Shown here piece after piece: positions 1-7,094 of a stretch of 35,259 nucleotides of DNA (position 1 is the first letter of the stretch; every line of letters starts with the position of its first letter). Source of the stretch: a virus. Location: the IMG/VR virus record IMGVR_UViG_3300017724_000023, positions 1 through 35,259 of that record. One strand, 5' to 3'. The notes beneath the pieces were generated by a model, which saw only the letters and a list, made by a program, of their open reading frames with translations, had not been told where the DNA came from and did no database searches. The translations under genes and the position numbers were made by a program.

Positions 1-150
1 CTGCAATGGGTTGACCAGACATTAAGTTTGATTGGTATATTTGGTTGGTCTATAGTTTCTTTCTTGTGGAAAGATAGAGCATTGATTCTACTAAATGGAG
101 TTAGTGGCATTATCCTTCTTTCTGGTTTATTAAATAATCTGTTTGGATAA
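1..150 (+). CDS. C-terminal end of a small membrane protein (5' cut off)
   Basis: Frame 1 is open from the first base to a TAA at 148-150 and gives 49 residues. The visible part is hydrophobic, with two likely membrane segments (about residues 8-24 and 28-44) separated by a short charged stretch WKDR. The start lies outside the window. The next gene begins four bases after the stop, so the two are probably co-transcribed. I do not recognise the family. A small integral membrane protein is all that can be supported. Confidence 0.55.
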   Translation: MQWVDQTLSLIGIFGWSIVSFLWKDRALILLNGVSGIILLSGLLNNLFG

Positions 151-153
151 GAT

Positions 154-912
154 ATGCACATAGCACTTGTTGGTTGTGGTTTTGTAGGTAGTACATACTT
201 AGATGCTCTCAAAGATTCCCATGAAATATATGTAATTGATCCAAGTATAAATACTAATAGAGTGGATGATTATGTCTTTGATGGCATCATCTTATGTTTA
301 CCCACTCCCGCTAATGCTGACGGTTCTTGTAACTATTCAAGTCTAGTGGATGTTATCTCTCAAATTAAGAATCATAAAACTCCTATACTTATTAAGAGTA
401 CCATTGATCTAGAGGGTTGGAGATATATAAACAAAAAATTTAAAAATCCATTTGCATTCTCACCAGAATTTTTACGCCAAGATCACGCACAAAATGACTT
501 AAAACAAAATAAAAGAGTTTTATTGGGTGGTGAAAAAACAAATTTTTGGTGGAAAGTATTGTACTCATGTGAAACATTTACATACAAACAATACACTCAT
601 GCAAAAGATGTTGAACACTTGATTATGACAAAGTATGCTATAAACGCATTCTTGGCTACTAAGGTAGCATGGTTCAATCAACTATATGATTTATGTGATG
701 AACTAGGATTAGATTTTGAATCTATTCGAAACCATATAATAGGCGATCCCAGAATTGGAGATAGCCATACGAAAGTAACTAAAGAAAGAGGATTTGGTGG
801 TGCGTGTTTCCCTAAAGATACACTAGCACTTATGTATATGACAAAAAACGTTGATACACTTTCAATTCTAGATTGTGCCATTGGGTACAATGACACCATT
901 AAGTCCTCGTAG
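154..912 (+). CDS. UDP-glucose 6-dehydrogenase-like protein lacking the C-terminal domain
   Basis: UDP-glucose dehydrogenases oxidise UDP-glucose to UDP-glucuronate with two NAD+. The N-terminal Rossmann motif is G7-C-G9-F-V-G12. The family motif SPEFLR is at 103-108, the active-site Lys and Asn in KYAIN at 160-164, and the catalytic loop GFGGACFPKD has Cys218, Lys221 and Asp222. The NAD and central helical domains are therefore complete with catalytic residues intact. The protein stops at 252 residues, against about 390-450 for the family, so the C-terminal UDP-sugar-binding domain is missing. The stop codon TAG (910-912) lies inside the tRNA-Arg acceptor/D region, overlapping that RNA by ten bases. 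It may be a functional short phage version, may act on another substrate, or may be a remnant cut by tRNA acquisition. Confidence 0.85.
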   Translation: MHIALVGCGFVGSTYLDALKDSHEIYVIDPSINTNRVDDYVFDGIILCLPTPANADGSCNYSSLVDVISQIKNHKTPILIKSTIDLEGWRYINKKFKNPFAFSPEFLRQDHAQNDLKQNKRVLLGGEKTNFWWKVLYSCETFTYKQYTHAKDVEHLIMTKYAINAFLATKVAWFNQLYDLCDELGLDFESIRNHIIGDPRIGDSHTKVTKERGFGGACFPKDTLALMYMTKNVDTLSILDCAIGYNDTIKSS

Positions 913-979
913 TTCAGCTGGATAGAACAACGGTCTTCTAAACCGTAGGTCGCAGGTTCGAATCCTGCCGAGGACGCCA
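903..979 (+). tRNA. tRNA-Arg (anticodon UCU)
   Basis: A complete 77-base cloverleaf is visible. The acceptor stem GTCCTCG (903-909) pairs with CGAGGAC (969-975). The anticodon stem ACGGT/ACCGT (930-934, 942-946) closes the loop CTTCTAA with anticodon TCT at 937-939. The T arm GCAGG/CCTGC closes TTCGAAT. Discriminator G976 is followed by an encoded CCA (977-979). It would read AGA codons, which are the dominant Arg codon in the surrounding phage genes. Its first ten bases are also the last codons and stop of the upstream dehydrogenase gene. Confidence 0.96.
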
Positions 980-996
980 TTATAGAGGTATTGCCA

Positions 997-1170
997 GTGC
1001 AAAGAGTAAGAGTAGTGTATAAGCACTACAAGAAAGATAAAGAATTGCAGTGTGAAGGTAAATTGTATGAAAGAGTAAATGATATAAGCGACCGAATAGT
1101 CGTTATTAAAGATGACAATACATATGAAGATATTATTAAGGACACAATCGTGTCCTTGGAGTATATATAG
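997..1170 (+). CDS. Small hypothetical protein, 57 residues, GTG start
   Basis: A short open frame fills the gap between the tRNA and the next gene. I chose the GTG at 997 because GAGG (985-988) lies eight bases upstream; an in-frame TTG at 991 is too close to that site. The product is charged, starting MQRVRVVYKHYKKDK and ending in IVSLEYI. It has no membrane segment and no motif I recognise. It lies 22 bases before the next start. The non-ATG start and short length make this call moderate. Confidence 0.5.
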   Translation: MQRVRVVYKHYKKDKELQCEGKLYERVNDISDRIVVIKDDNTYEDIIKDTIVSLEYI

Positions 1171-1191
1171 TATTGCAAAAAGGAAATAATT

Positions 1192-1506
1192 ATGCCTACG
1201 TATAGTTTTAGAAATAAAGAAACCGGTGAAGAATGGGAAGAGTTTATGTCCATTTCAGCCAGTGAAGAACTGATGGAAAATAATCCAGCAATAGTCAAAG
1301 TACCTACTGGTATTGCAATTATTGGTGGTCGGGGTGATGGTGTGAAACCAACAGGAGATTTTAAAGAAGTATTGTCTCGCATTTCTGAACAAAATCCATA
1401 TTCACCACTGGCGGCTGAGTATGGTAAGAAAGACCCTACTTCAGTAAAAGTCCGTGACACCGTAAAGAAAGTTCGTAAAAAAGTTGGCGGACCAATGAAT
1501 GAGTAA
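1192..1506 (+). CDS. Conserved phage protein with FmdB-like N-terminus lacking the zinc cysteines
   Basis: The 104-residue product starts MPTYSFRNKETGEEWEEF. This follows the pattern of FmdB-type zinc-ribbon proteins (MPxYxYxC..C) but has no cysteine, so no zinc site. From memory, short proteins of this shape recur in T4-like marine phages with no assigned function. The C-terminus is basic (VKKVRKKVGG). AAAGGA upstream supports the start. It overlaps the following membrane-protein gene by eight bases, which suggests translational coupling. A virion or DNA-associated role is possible but not shown. Confidence 0.8.
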   Translation: MPTYSFRNKETGEEWEEFMSISASEELMENNPAIVKVPTGIAIIGGRGDGVKPTGDFKEVLSRISEQNPYSPLAAEYGKKDPTSVKVRDTVKKVRKKVGGPMNE

Positions 1507-1732
1507 GTTTCTTAAAAAAATAGCTGATTGGGTAGACCCCAATTATTGGGCAGAAAAAATTGGTGATAAAACTGGTGCGTATGATAAAGCGCACAATAGT
1601 TCTCTAGCAGAATGGTCACGAAACCTTACCGGATGGAAATGGTGGGCTTGGCAGTTGCTTGGTGGTTTTATCGGATTAGTAATTATAGAAATCTTACTAA
1701 ACTTGGTAGGTATGACAATTATACCATGGTAA
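1499..1732 (+). CDS. Small single-span membrane protein
   Basis: The 77-residue product has an amphipathic N-terminus (KKIADWVDPNYWAEK), a Trp-rich stretch (GWKWWAWQ) around residues 45-52 and one strong membrane segment at about 53-74. The Trp-rich segment before the membrane span suggests interfacial binding. The gene overlaps its upstream neighbour by eight bases. Small membrane proteins of this kind are common in T4-like phages and are mostly unstudied. A role in lysis timing or envelope remodelling cannot be judged from the sequence. Confidence 0.75.
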   Translation: MSKFLKKIADWVDPNYWAEKIGDKTGAYDKAHNSSLAEWSRNLTGWKWWAWQLLGGFIGLVIIEILLNLVGMTIIPW

Positions 1733-1761
1733 GAGTATCGTAGAAGAGGAAATACATAAAT

Positions 1762-2166
1762 ATGACTGATGATGTTGAATCTCCTAAAGAAAAATCTGAA
1801 GGAGAATTATATAATGAAGAGCGAGTGAAAGTACTACAAGATGCATTGCGTGTTGACTATATTGAAAAATTCGATGTTTACGCTCAATTATTAATGGTAC
1901 AAAGAGAATTGGCTGAAGTTACAATAGCTAACAATAAGTTAGAAAAAGTTAATGGCTTATTATCTATGAACAACAAGGCTCTTACAAAAGAAATTGTTGA
2001 ATTGAAAGGCATTGCTAACGACTTAAAAGAAAAAATGAAAAAGTCAAGAGCAGACCTTAAAAAACAAAAAGAGATTTTTACTACCTCAGAACCATATACA
2101 GTTGAGGAAGAAGAAATTAAAGAAAAACCAAAACGCAAACCGCGAGTAAAAGTTAAAGAAGAATGA
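1762..2166 (+). CDS. Coiled-coil protein with basic C-terminal tail
   Basis: The 134-residue product has an acidic N-terminus (residues 1-22), then a long charged helix (about 35-110) with heptad-like leucines, consistent with a coiled coil. It ends in a very basic tail, EKPKRKPRVKVKEE. There is no enzyme motif. The strong site GAGGAAA lies ahead of the ATG. The stop overlaps the start of the next gene by four bases. Its position at the head of the late/virion block and its basic tail would fit a scaffold or DNA-contacting structural protein, but this is inference. Confidence 0.75.
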   Translation: MTDDVESPKEKSEGELYNEERVKVLQDALRVDYIEKFDVYAQLLMVQRELAEVTIANNKLEKVNGLLSMNNKALTKEIVELKGIANDLKEKMKKSRADLKKQKEIFTTSEPYTVEEEEIKEKPKRKPRVKVKEE

Positions 2167-3416
2167 AACGATTCTCAACATTTCTAACTGAAGATGCCCA
2201 AGGTAAGAACTTACACTTGGAACATCTTGAAGATGAAATATTAAATTTTGGAATTGGTGGAGCCAGAGGCTCTGTCAATTTTTTGCGGTCTTTACGAGAT
2301 ATGATGGCTGGAAACTCCCGTACGTCTATTAATATGACAGTAAAGTGGGATGGAGCTCCAGCTATTTTTGCGGGTGTAGATCCTTCTGATGGAAAATTCT
2401 TTGTAGCAAAAAAATCAGTGTTTAACAAAACACCACTTTTATATAAGACTGCAAGAGAAATAGATTCTGATGCAAGGTTACCCGCTCCACTAAAACCTAA
2501 ATTCAAGACTGCTTTAACAGAGTTTAGCAAATTAGGTATTACAAACGTCCTTCAAGGTGACTTGATGTTTACTTCTTCTGACCTAGAAACAGATAGGATA
2601 GATGGTCAGACGTACACAACATTTCAACCTAACACAATCGTTTACGCAATCCCCAAAGGTTCATTCTTAGAGAGAAAAATGAAATCTGCCAAGATCGGGG
2701 TGGTCTGGCATACTACCTATAAGGGAACGTCACTAGAAAACATGAAAGCATCTTTCGGAGCAGATACCAGAAGTCTTAGGAAACCTTCTTCTGTTTGGAT
2801 GGATGACGCAACATATAAAGATAGCAGTGGAACAGCCACATTTACTAAAGCAGAAACAGATCAAGTAACAGCTAAATTGTCTGAAGTTGGAAAAGCATTC
2901 AACAAAATATCATCTGCTGAATTAACAAAGTTTTTAAGAATACAAGCATCATTTGAAGGTAAATTTGTTGGTGCTGGTATAAAAACATATACAAATTCTA
3001 AAGTAAGAGTTGGACAAGAAATTACTAATCCTAGTGAACACGCAAAAGGTTATTTAACTTGGGTCGAAGAAAAATTCGACAAAGAACAGGAAAAAGTTAA
3101 AACTGATAAAACGAAGAAAACGATTGAGGACAGAAAAACAGCGACCCTCCGTGATCTACGTAAGTTGACAGACTTACTTGTAAACGTCATCATCTTCCAG
3201 AACTTATTAATATCTGCGAAGATGATGATAGTTTCCAAACTAAATAAAATAAAACAATTGGCTAATACATTTGTCAGAACTCCAACTGGATTCAAAGTAG
3301 TAAACCCAGAAGGGTATGTTGCTATTGACAGAACATCTGGTAGAGCAGTAAAACTAGTTGACAGAATGGAATTTAGTTACAACAACTTCACAGCAATCAA
3401 AGCATGGGACAGATAG
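2163..3416 (+). CDS. KxDG-motif protein (DUF6267-like), possible covalent nucleotidyltransferase or RNA-ligase fold
   Basis: The 417-residue protein resembles a family conserved in cyanophages and pelagiphages, which I recall as DUF6267 without assigned function. In the sequence, VKWDGAPAIFAG (residues 60-71) contains K61-x-D63-G64, the form of motif I in DNA/RNA ligases and capping enzymes. LQGDLMF (130-136) could be motif III, EGYVAI (383-388) motif IV and AVKLVDR (395-401) motif V. These occur in the expected order, with a long insertion between III and IV. The N-terminus MKRFSTFLTED resembles the T4 capsid-targeting peptide MKTYQEFIAE, with a possible prohead-protease site after LTE. Its start overlaps the previous stop by four bases. 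Catalysis is unproven. Confidence 0.82.
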   Translation: MKRFSTFLTEDAQGKNLHLEHLEDEILNFGIGGARGSVNFLRSLRDMMAGNSRTSINMTVKWDGAPAIFAGVDPSDGKFFVAKKSVFNKTPLLYKTAREIDSDARLPAPLKPKFKTALTEFSKLGITNVLQGDLMFTSSDLETDRIDGQTYTTFQPNTIVYAIPKGSFLERKMKSAKIGVVWHTTYKGTSLENMKASFGADTRSLRKPSSVWMDDATYKDSSGTATFTKAETDQVTAKLSEVGKAFNKISSAELTKFLRIQASFEGKFVGAGIKTYTNSKVRVGQEITNPSEHAKGYLTWVEEKFDKEQEKVKTDKTKKTIEDRKTATLRDLRKLTDLLVNVIIFQNLLISAKMMIVSKLNKIKQLANTFVRTPTGFKVVNPEGYVAIDRTSGRAVKLVDRMEFSYNNFTAIKAWDR

Positions 3417-3429
3417 TTTATTTTTCTGT

Positions 3430-3437
3430 TATAAATA
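3430..3437 (+). promoter_or_regulatory. T4-type late promoter TATAAATA
   Basis: An exact TATAAATA lies in the 57-base gap after the KxDG gene, 36 bases before the ATG at 3474. This octamer is the consensus late promoter of T4-like phages, read by host polymerase with phage gp55/gp33-type factors. No -35 hexamer is needed or seen. It would drive the nucleotidyltransferase, lysozyme and lipoprotein genes. Confidence 0.8.
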
Positions 3438-3473
3438 GTATCAAACGTACTAATTATTAGCAGAGAATAAACC

Positions 3474-4118
3474 ATGAAACTCCGAACAATCCACGAAGAA
3501 AGAGAAAAGCGAATAGTATTTGCTTTTGGTCGACTAAACCCTCCAACTGCTGGTCATAGCAAATTAGTTGACAAAGTAAGAAGTGAAGCCCAGAAGAGAA
3601 GGGCAGATCATCGTGTGATTGTGAGTCATTCTCAAGACAAACATAAAAATCCTCTTACCGCACAAGATAAAATAACTTATCTGAAAAGTATCCATCCAGG
3701 TACTAAATTTCTGGCATCTTCTAGAGCAGAACCACACTTCATTGCACACCTTAAAAAGATGAGTACGCAAGGATTTACTCATGTAGTAATGATTGCTGGG
3801 TCTGATAGAGTTGCAGAGTTTCAAAAAATAGCAGATAAATATAATGGTAAGGATTACACATTCAAAGAAATTTCAATAGTATCAGCCGGTGAAAGAGATC
3901 CAGACGCAGAAGGCGTTACTGGAATTAGTGGCACTAAAATGAGAACTTTTGTTAGCAACAATGACTTTGCATCATTTAAGAAAGGTCTTAATCCTAGAGC
4001 AACAGATGCTAGTGCTAAAAAGTTATTTAACGCGGTACGTAAAGGTATGCAACTTAAAGAGGGTCAAAGTCGCCCCTCTTTCTCAAGGTTCTTAAAAGAA
4101 CAGATAGGAACATTTTAA
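3474..4118 (+). CDS. HxGH-superfamily nucleotidyltransferase (NadM/cytidylyltransferase-like)
   Basis: Members transfer AMP or CMP to phosphorylated acceptors such as NMN. The signature FGRLNPPTAGH (residues 18-28) is the TxGH form of the nucleotide-binding motif, and ISGTKMR (151-157) is the matching ISxTxxR motif near the C-terminus. The core of about 160 residues has the usual length. The extra C-terminal tail PSFSRFLKE (201-209) resembles the capsid-targeting peptide found at the N-terminus of the upstream protein. The gene sits behind a late promoter and overlaps the lysozyme start by one base, so it is expressed late. That is odd for a metabolic enzyme. The acceptor substrate cannot be read from the sequence. 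Confidence 0.85.
   Translation: MKLRTIHEEREKRIVFAFGRLNPPTAGHSKLVDKVRSEAQKRRADHRVIVSHSQDKHKNPLTAQDKITYLKSIHPGTKFLASSRAEPHFIAHLKKMSTQGFTHVVMIAGSDRVAEFQKIADKYNGKDYTFKEISIVSAGERDPDAEGVTGISGTKMRTFVSNNDFASFKKGLNPRATDASAKKLFNAVRKGMQLKEGQSRPSFSRFLKEQIGTF
4056..4081 (+). other. Hairpin near the end of the nucleotidyltransferase gene, ahead of lysozyme
   Basis: AAAGAGGG (4056-4063) and CCCTCTTT (4074-4081) are perfect 8-base inverted repeats with a 10-base loop. There is no T-run after the stem, so it is unlikely to be a terminator. It lies 36 bases before the lysozyme start and could affect mRNA stability or lysozyme translation. Confidence 0.4.
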
Positions 4119-4564
4119 TGAATAGAGAAGCAGTTTTTGAACAACTAAAAATTGACGAAGGAGTAGAATATGTCATCTATAACGACCACCTCGGCTATCC
4201 AACCTTTGGAGTCGGTCACCTTGTCCTCGAAAGTGACGAGGAATTCGGAAGGGCAGTTGGAACTCCAGTTGACGAAGAAAGAGTCCGGGCGTGTTTTGAA
4301 CGAGACCTTGATACTGCCATCTCCGAGTGTAACACTCTATACGGAGAAGGGAACTTTGGAGAACTACCTGACACCGTACAGCAAATCTTGGTCAATATGA
4401 TGTTCAATATGGGCAGACCAAGGCTCAGTAAGTTTAAGAAAATGAATGCCGCTGTACTTGAAGGCGATTGGAAAACTGCCGCAGTTGAAGGTAGAGATTC
4501 TAGATGGTACGATCAAGTAACAAACAGGGCTGAAAGGTTAATGAAACGTTTGGAGGAAACATGA
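4118..4564 (+). CDS. e: T4-type lysozyme (endolysin, GH24)
   Basis: It cleaves the glycan strands of peptidoglycan at lysis. The N-terminus aligns by eye with T4 lysozyme. IDEGVEYVIYND holds Glu14 and Asp23, and YPTFGVGHL holds Thr29; these match the catalytic Glu11, Asp20 and Thr26 of T4. The C-terminal motif SRWYDQVTNRAERL matches the T4 SRWYNQTPNRA stretch. Length is 148 residues against 164 in T4. There is no signal peptide, so a holin is needed for release. The start overlaps the previous stop by one base, and the next gene starts inside its stop codon. Confidence 0.95.
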   Translation: MNREAVFEQLKIDEGVEYVIYNDHLGYPTFGVGHLVLESDEEFGRAVGTPVDEERVRACFERDLDTAISECNTLYGEGNFGELPDTVQQILVNMMFNMGRPRLSKFKKMNAAVLEGDWKTAAVEGRDSRWYDQVTNRAERLMKRLEET

Positions 4565-4935
4565 AAAAAGGAATTATTATTGTAGGAATTGTATTATCGC
4601 TTGCTGGTTGTGCCAATATTGGCAATCTTTTTGCTGATAAATTTGATAACGTAGAATATGGTAAACTAGTAGAACTTAATGTTGATGCTATTACCAGTGA
4701 GGGTAGATGTCCATTGTCACAAGACACTTATAAAAACTCTCTGTGGCTGAAGATATATAGTGCGGGTACGATGAACGATACTAGTACTGATCTTTACAAG
4801 GAGTTACATGGACTAGTTGAAGAGTTTTACAATAGAGAAAATCCTTCAGAAGTTTATTGTAAACTAAAATGGGAAAATATTGTTAAGGCAACAGATGATG
4901 CTATTGCTTTAACGGGATCACGCATCAAAAAATAA
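4561..4935 (+). CDS. Lipoprotein next to the lysozyme gene
   Basis: The 124-residue product has a classic lipoprotein signal: Lys at 2-3, a hydrophobic core at 4-13 and lipobox L14-A-G-C17. The residue after Cys is Ala, so outer-membrane sorting is expected. The mature part has further cysteines (Cys-Pro near 54 and Cys around 101) and no Pro-rich stretch. It overlaps the lysozyme stop by four bases behind a strong GGAGG. Adjacency to the endolysin suggests a lysis accessory such as an outer-membrane spanin, but it is larger and less Pro-rich than typical o-spanins. The signal is clear; the function is inferred. Confidence 0.8.
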   Translation: MKKGIIIVGIVLSLAGCANIGNLFADKFDNVEYGKLVELNVDAITSEGRCPLSQDTYKNSLWLKIYSAGTMNDTSTDLYKELHGLVEEFYNRENPSEVYCKLKWENIVKATDDAIALTGSRIKK

Positions 4936-4950
4936 TGAAGGAATAACATA

Positions 4951-5166
4951 ATGCAAGAAGAAGAATTATTAAAAGAGTACGAAGATAAACTTTTACAACT
5001 ACAGAGTTATCTAAACGAAGGTGATATTACTCGTAGTGAGTATGATGAGTTAATTGCTGATTTTTCTGACGTTGAGGCTATTCGTAGTAGTATCAAAGAT
5101 GAAAAATTGAAAATTCACGCAGAGACTATTGTTTCGGCACTCAGCAAGGTATTAGCTTTAGTTTAA
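4951..5166 (+). CDS. Small acidic helical protein
   Basis: The 71-residue product is mostly charged helix (MQEEELLKEYEDKLLQLQ...). A short stretch LNEGDITRSEYDELI resembles the turn of SHOCT-like oligomerisation motifs. The C-terminus is more hydrophobic (TIVSALSKVLALV). AAGGA precedes the start. It lies between the lipoprotein and the late promoter of the kinase-fusion gene. I do not recognise a family. Confidence 0.7.
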   Translation: MQEEELLKEYEDKLLQLQSYLNEGDITRSEYDELIADFSDVEAIRSSIKDEKLKIHAETIVSALSKVLALV

Positions 5167-5167
5167 T

Positions 5168-5175
5168 TATAAATA
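5168..5175 (+). promoter_or_regulatory. T4-type late promoter TATAAATA, abutting the next start codon
   Basis: An exact TATAAATA lies just five bases before the ATG at 5181. Late transcripts in T4 begin a few bases downstream of this box. The mRNA from here would therefore start at or next to the initiation codon, with no room for a ribosome-binding site. Confidence 0.7.
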
Positions 5176-5180
5176 ACCTT

Positions 5181-7094
5181 ATGGATAAAACATTCTTAGA
5201 TTTTATTGACCCTGTCCCACTTGAAGAGGGTATAAATGACCCTGGAATTTTCAAGGCAGTTTTCCTTGCTGGAGGACCAGGCAGTGGTAAGTCATTTATT
5301 GTGGGTCAAACTGGACTACAATCTTTTGGCTTGAAACTGATAAATTCTGATGATGCTTTCGAAAGAGCCTTAGCTAAAGTGGGCATGGAACCATCACCAG
5401 ACAATATATTTTCTAGCAAAGGTCAGTCTATCAGAGACAGAGCCAAACTTCTTACAAATAAAAGACAAGAACAATGGATAGATGGTAGGCTTGGTTTAGT
5501 AATTGATGGTACTGGTAAAGATTATCAAAAAATAAGCAATCAAGCAAATAAACTCAGATCAATTGGTTATGATGTTGCGATGATATTCGTCAACACTGAC
5601 TTAGAAACAGCACAAGCAAGAAACAAATCAAGACCCAGAACTCTTCCAGATAAAGTAGTAGCAGATTTGTGGAAAGATGTACAAAATAATATTGGTAGAT
5701 TTCAAAACTTGTTTGGTAGATATATGTTTATTGTTGATAACTCAGATGGTGCAAACTATCAGGGTGCCACCATGTCAGTCTACAGAAGAATTGGTGCATG
5801 GACAAGAGAGCCCGTTGCAAACCATAGAGCGAGAACATGGGTAAAAAGCCAGAAAAAATTACGTGGAATAAAAGAAGAAGACATAGGTAGAAACAGAACA
5901 ACAATGCGTAATCGTATTGGCAAGTCTTCAATGCAACGTAAAGCAGAAAAACGTAGGGCAAAACTTGCACAGTTAGCTCCTAAAGAGCCAGAAAATAAAT
6001 TAGCAGAAGATGAAGTTGATGAAGCCTGTTGGGTAGGTTGGAAACAGCAGGGCATGAAAAAGAAGGGGAAAAGAATTGTCCCGAATTGTGTCAAAGAAGA
6101 AGAACTTGATGAAGCACCAAGATGGATGCTTGATCCTCTTGCTAAAACAGTACATAGAAATAAGTACAATGTCGCCAAGAAAATACTAAAGCAAGTATAC
6201 GATAGAAAGAAAAGAGAAGGTGGTGGCAGGACCAGACATGGTATTGAGTGGTATGCCCTCAACGTTGCTGGTCAAGTATCTGATAAGATAGATGCAAGAA
6301 CTCTTGCTAATATGGTTAAAGAAGAATATGACTCAGATATTCACCATTGGGGAACTCCAGAAGGTACTCAACACTACAAAGATATGACTCCTGGTCAGGG
6401 CGACATAGAGTACAAACAAAACAACTCAGACGATGCAGTTTCAGATGCACCAAATGAATTTGAATTTTCAGAAGTAGAAATACTTCAGATGGAAGATGAA
6501 ATTAATAAAATGACATTCGATGATATGGTTGCTCTTGGAATGTATGACGAAGAAGAGTTGCAAGATTTTAAAGACATTGAAGAAATACCAGATTTTGATT
6601 TAGAATTGGAAGATGAATTAGAAGAACAAGTACTTGATGAAGTATTATCTGTTCAAGGTAGAATGAAGCGCAGATTTGCGGCTAGAAGAAATAGACAGAA
6701 ACTTAAAGTTGCTAGAATGAGAGCATCTAGAAGAGCCGCTGATCCAGCTAGAATTAAAAAGAGAGCGCAACGTGGTGCAAGAAACGTAATCAAGCAGAGA
6801 TTTGCTAGAGGTCGTGATGTAAGTAAGATGCCACCACAAGAGAAAGCACGTATCGAAGGCATGGCAAAAAGAATGGCACCTCTAGTAGCGAGATTAGCCG
6901 TTCGTATGATGCCACTAGTACGTAAGAACGAACTACAAAGAATTAAGAAAGGTGGCGGTGGTAAACCACAAGCCGCTAAGAAGTTTAAAATTACAAAAGG
7001 TGGTTCTGGTAGTAAGTATAAAGCTAAGAAGTTTAAAGTCAAAGCACCAAAAAAAGCTAAGCCAGCACCTAAAGCTAAGGCTAAAAAGAAATGA
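5181..7094 (+). CDS. P-loop kinase fused to head-internal structural modules
   Basis: Residues 28-38 read FLAGGPGSGKS, a Walker A motif. With VIDGTGK (107-113) and the following helical region this looks like a polynucleotide-kinase or zeta-toxin type P-loop domain (about 20-205). The rest is unlike a kinase. DEACWVGWKQQG (280-291) with PNCV (301-304) is a module I recall from many marine T4-like structural proteins. Then comes an acidic region (about 430-485), an Arg/Lys-rich region (about 490-595), and a histone-like Lys/Ala/Pro tail. The N-terminus MDKTFLDFIDP is loosely like capsid-targeting peptides. No Shine-Dalgarno site precedes the ATG, which sits directly at a late promoter. A packaged enzyme is a reasonable guess; its substrate is unknown. 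Confidence 0.85.
   Translation: MDKTFLDFIDPVPLEEGINDPGIFKAVFLAGGPGSGKSFIVGQTGLQSFGLKLINSDDAFERALAKVGMEPSPDNIFSSKGQSIRDRAKLLTNKRQEQWIDGRLGLVIDGTGKDYQKISNQANKLRSIGYDVAMIFVNTDLETAQARNKSRPRTLPDKVVADLWKDVQNNIGRFQNLFGRYMFIVDNSDGANYQGATMSVYRRIGAWTREPVANHRARTWVKSQKKLRGIKEEDIGRNRTTMRNRIGKSSMQRKAEKRRAKLAQLAPKEPENKLAEDEVDEACWVGWKQQGMKKKGKRIVPNCVKEEELDEAPRWMLDPLAKTVHRNKYNVAKKILKQVYDRKKREGGGRTRHGIEWYALNVAGQVSDKIDARTLANMVKEEYDSDIHHWGTPEGTQHYKDMTPGQGDIEYKQNNSDDAVSDAPNEFEFSEVEILQMEDEINKMTFDDMVALGMYDEEELQDFKDIEEIPDFDLELEDELEEQVLDEVLSVQGRMKRRFAARRNRQKLKVARMRASRRAADPARIKKRAQRGARNVIKQRFARGRDVSKMPPQEKARIEGMAKRMAPLVARLAVRMMPLVRKNELQRIKKGGGGKPQAAKKFKITKGGSGSKYKAKKFKVKAPKKAKPAPKAKAKKK

Noticed and set aside
678-980. 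Minus-strand frame reading SSAGFEPATYGLEDRCS near its start
   Set aside because: This string is the well-known antisense translation of a tRNA-Arg gene, and the frame runs back over the dehydrogenase gene. It is not a real protein.
5231-5238. TATAAATG inside the kinase-fusion gene
   Set aside because: The last base departs from the late consensus and no gene start follows. TATAAATT at 13927 was set aside for the same reason.
5780-7042. Minus-strand frames opposite the kinase-fusion gene
   Set aside because: They are shadows of a strong plus-strand gene with low-complexity codons. They have no ribosome sites or recognisable motifs.
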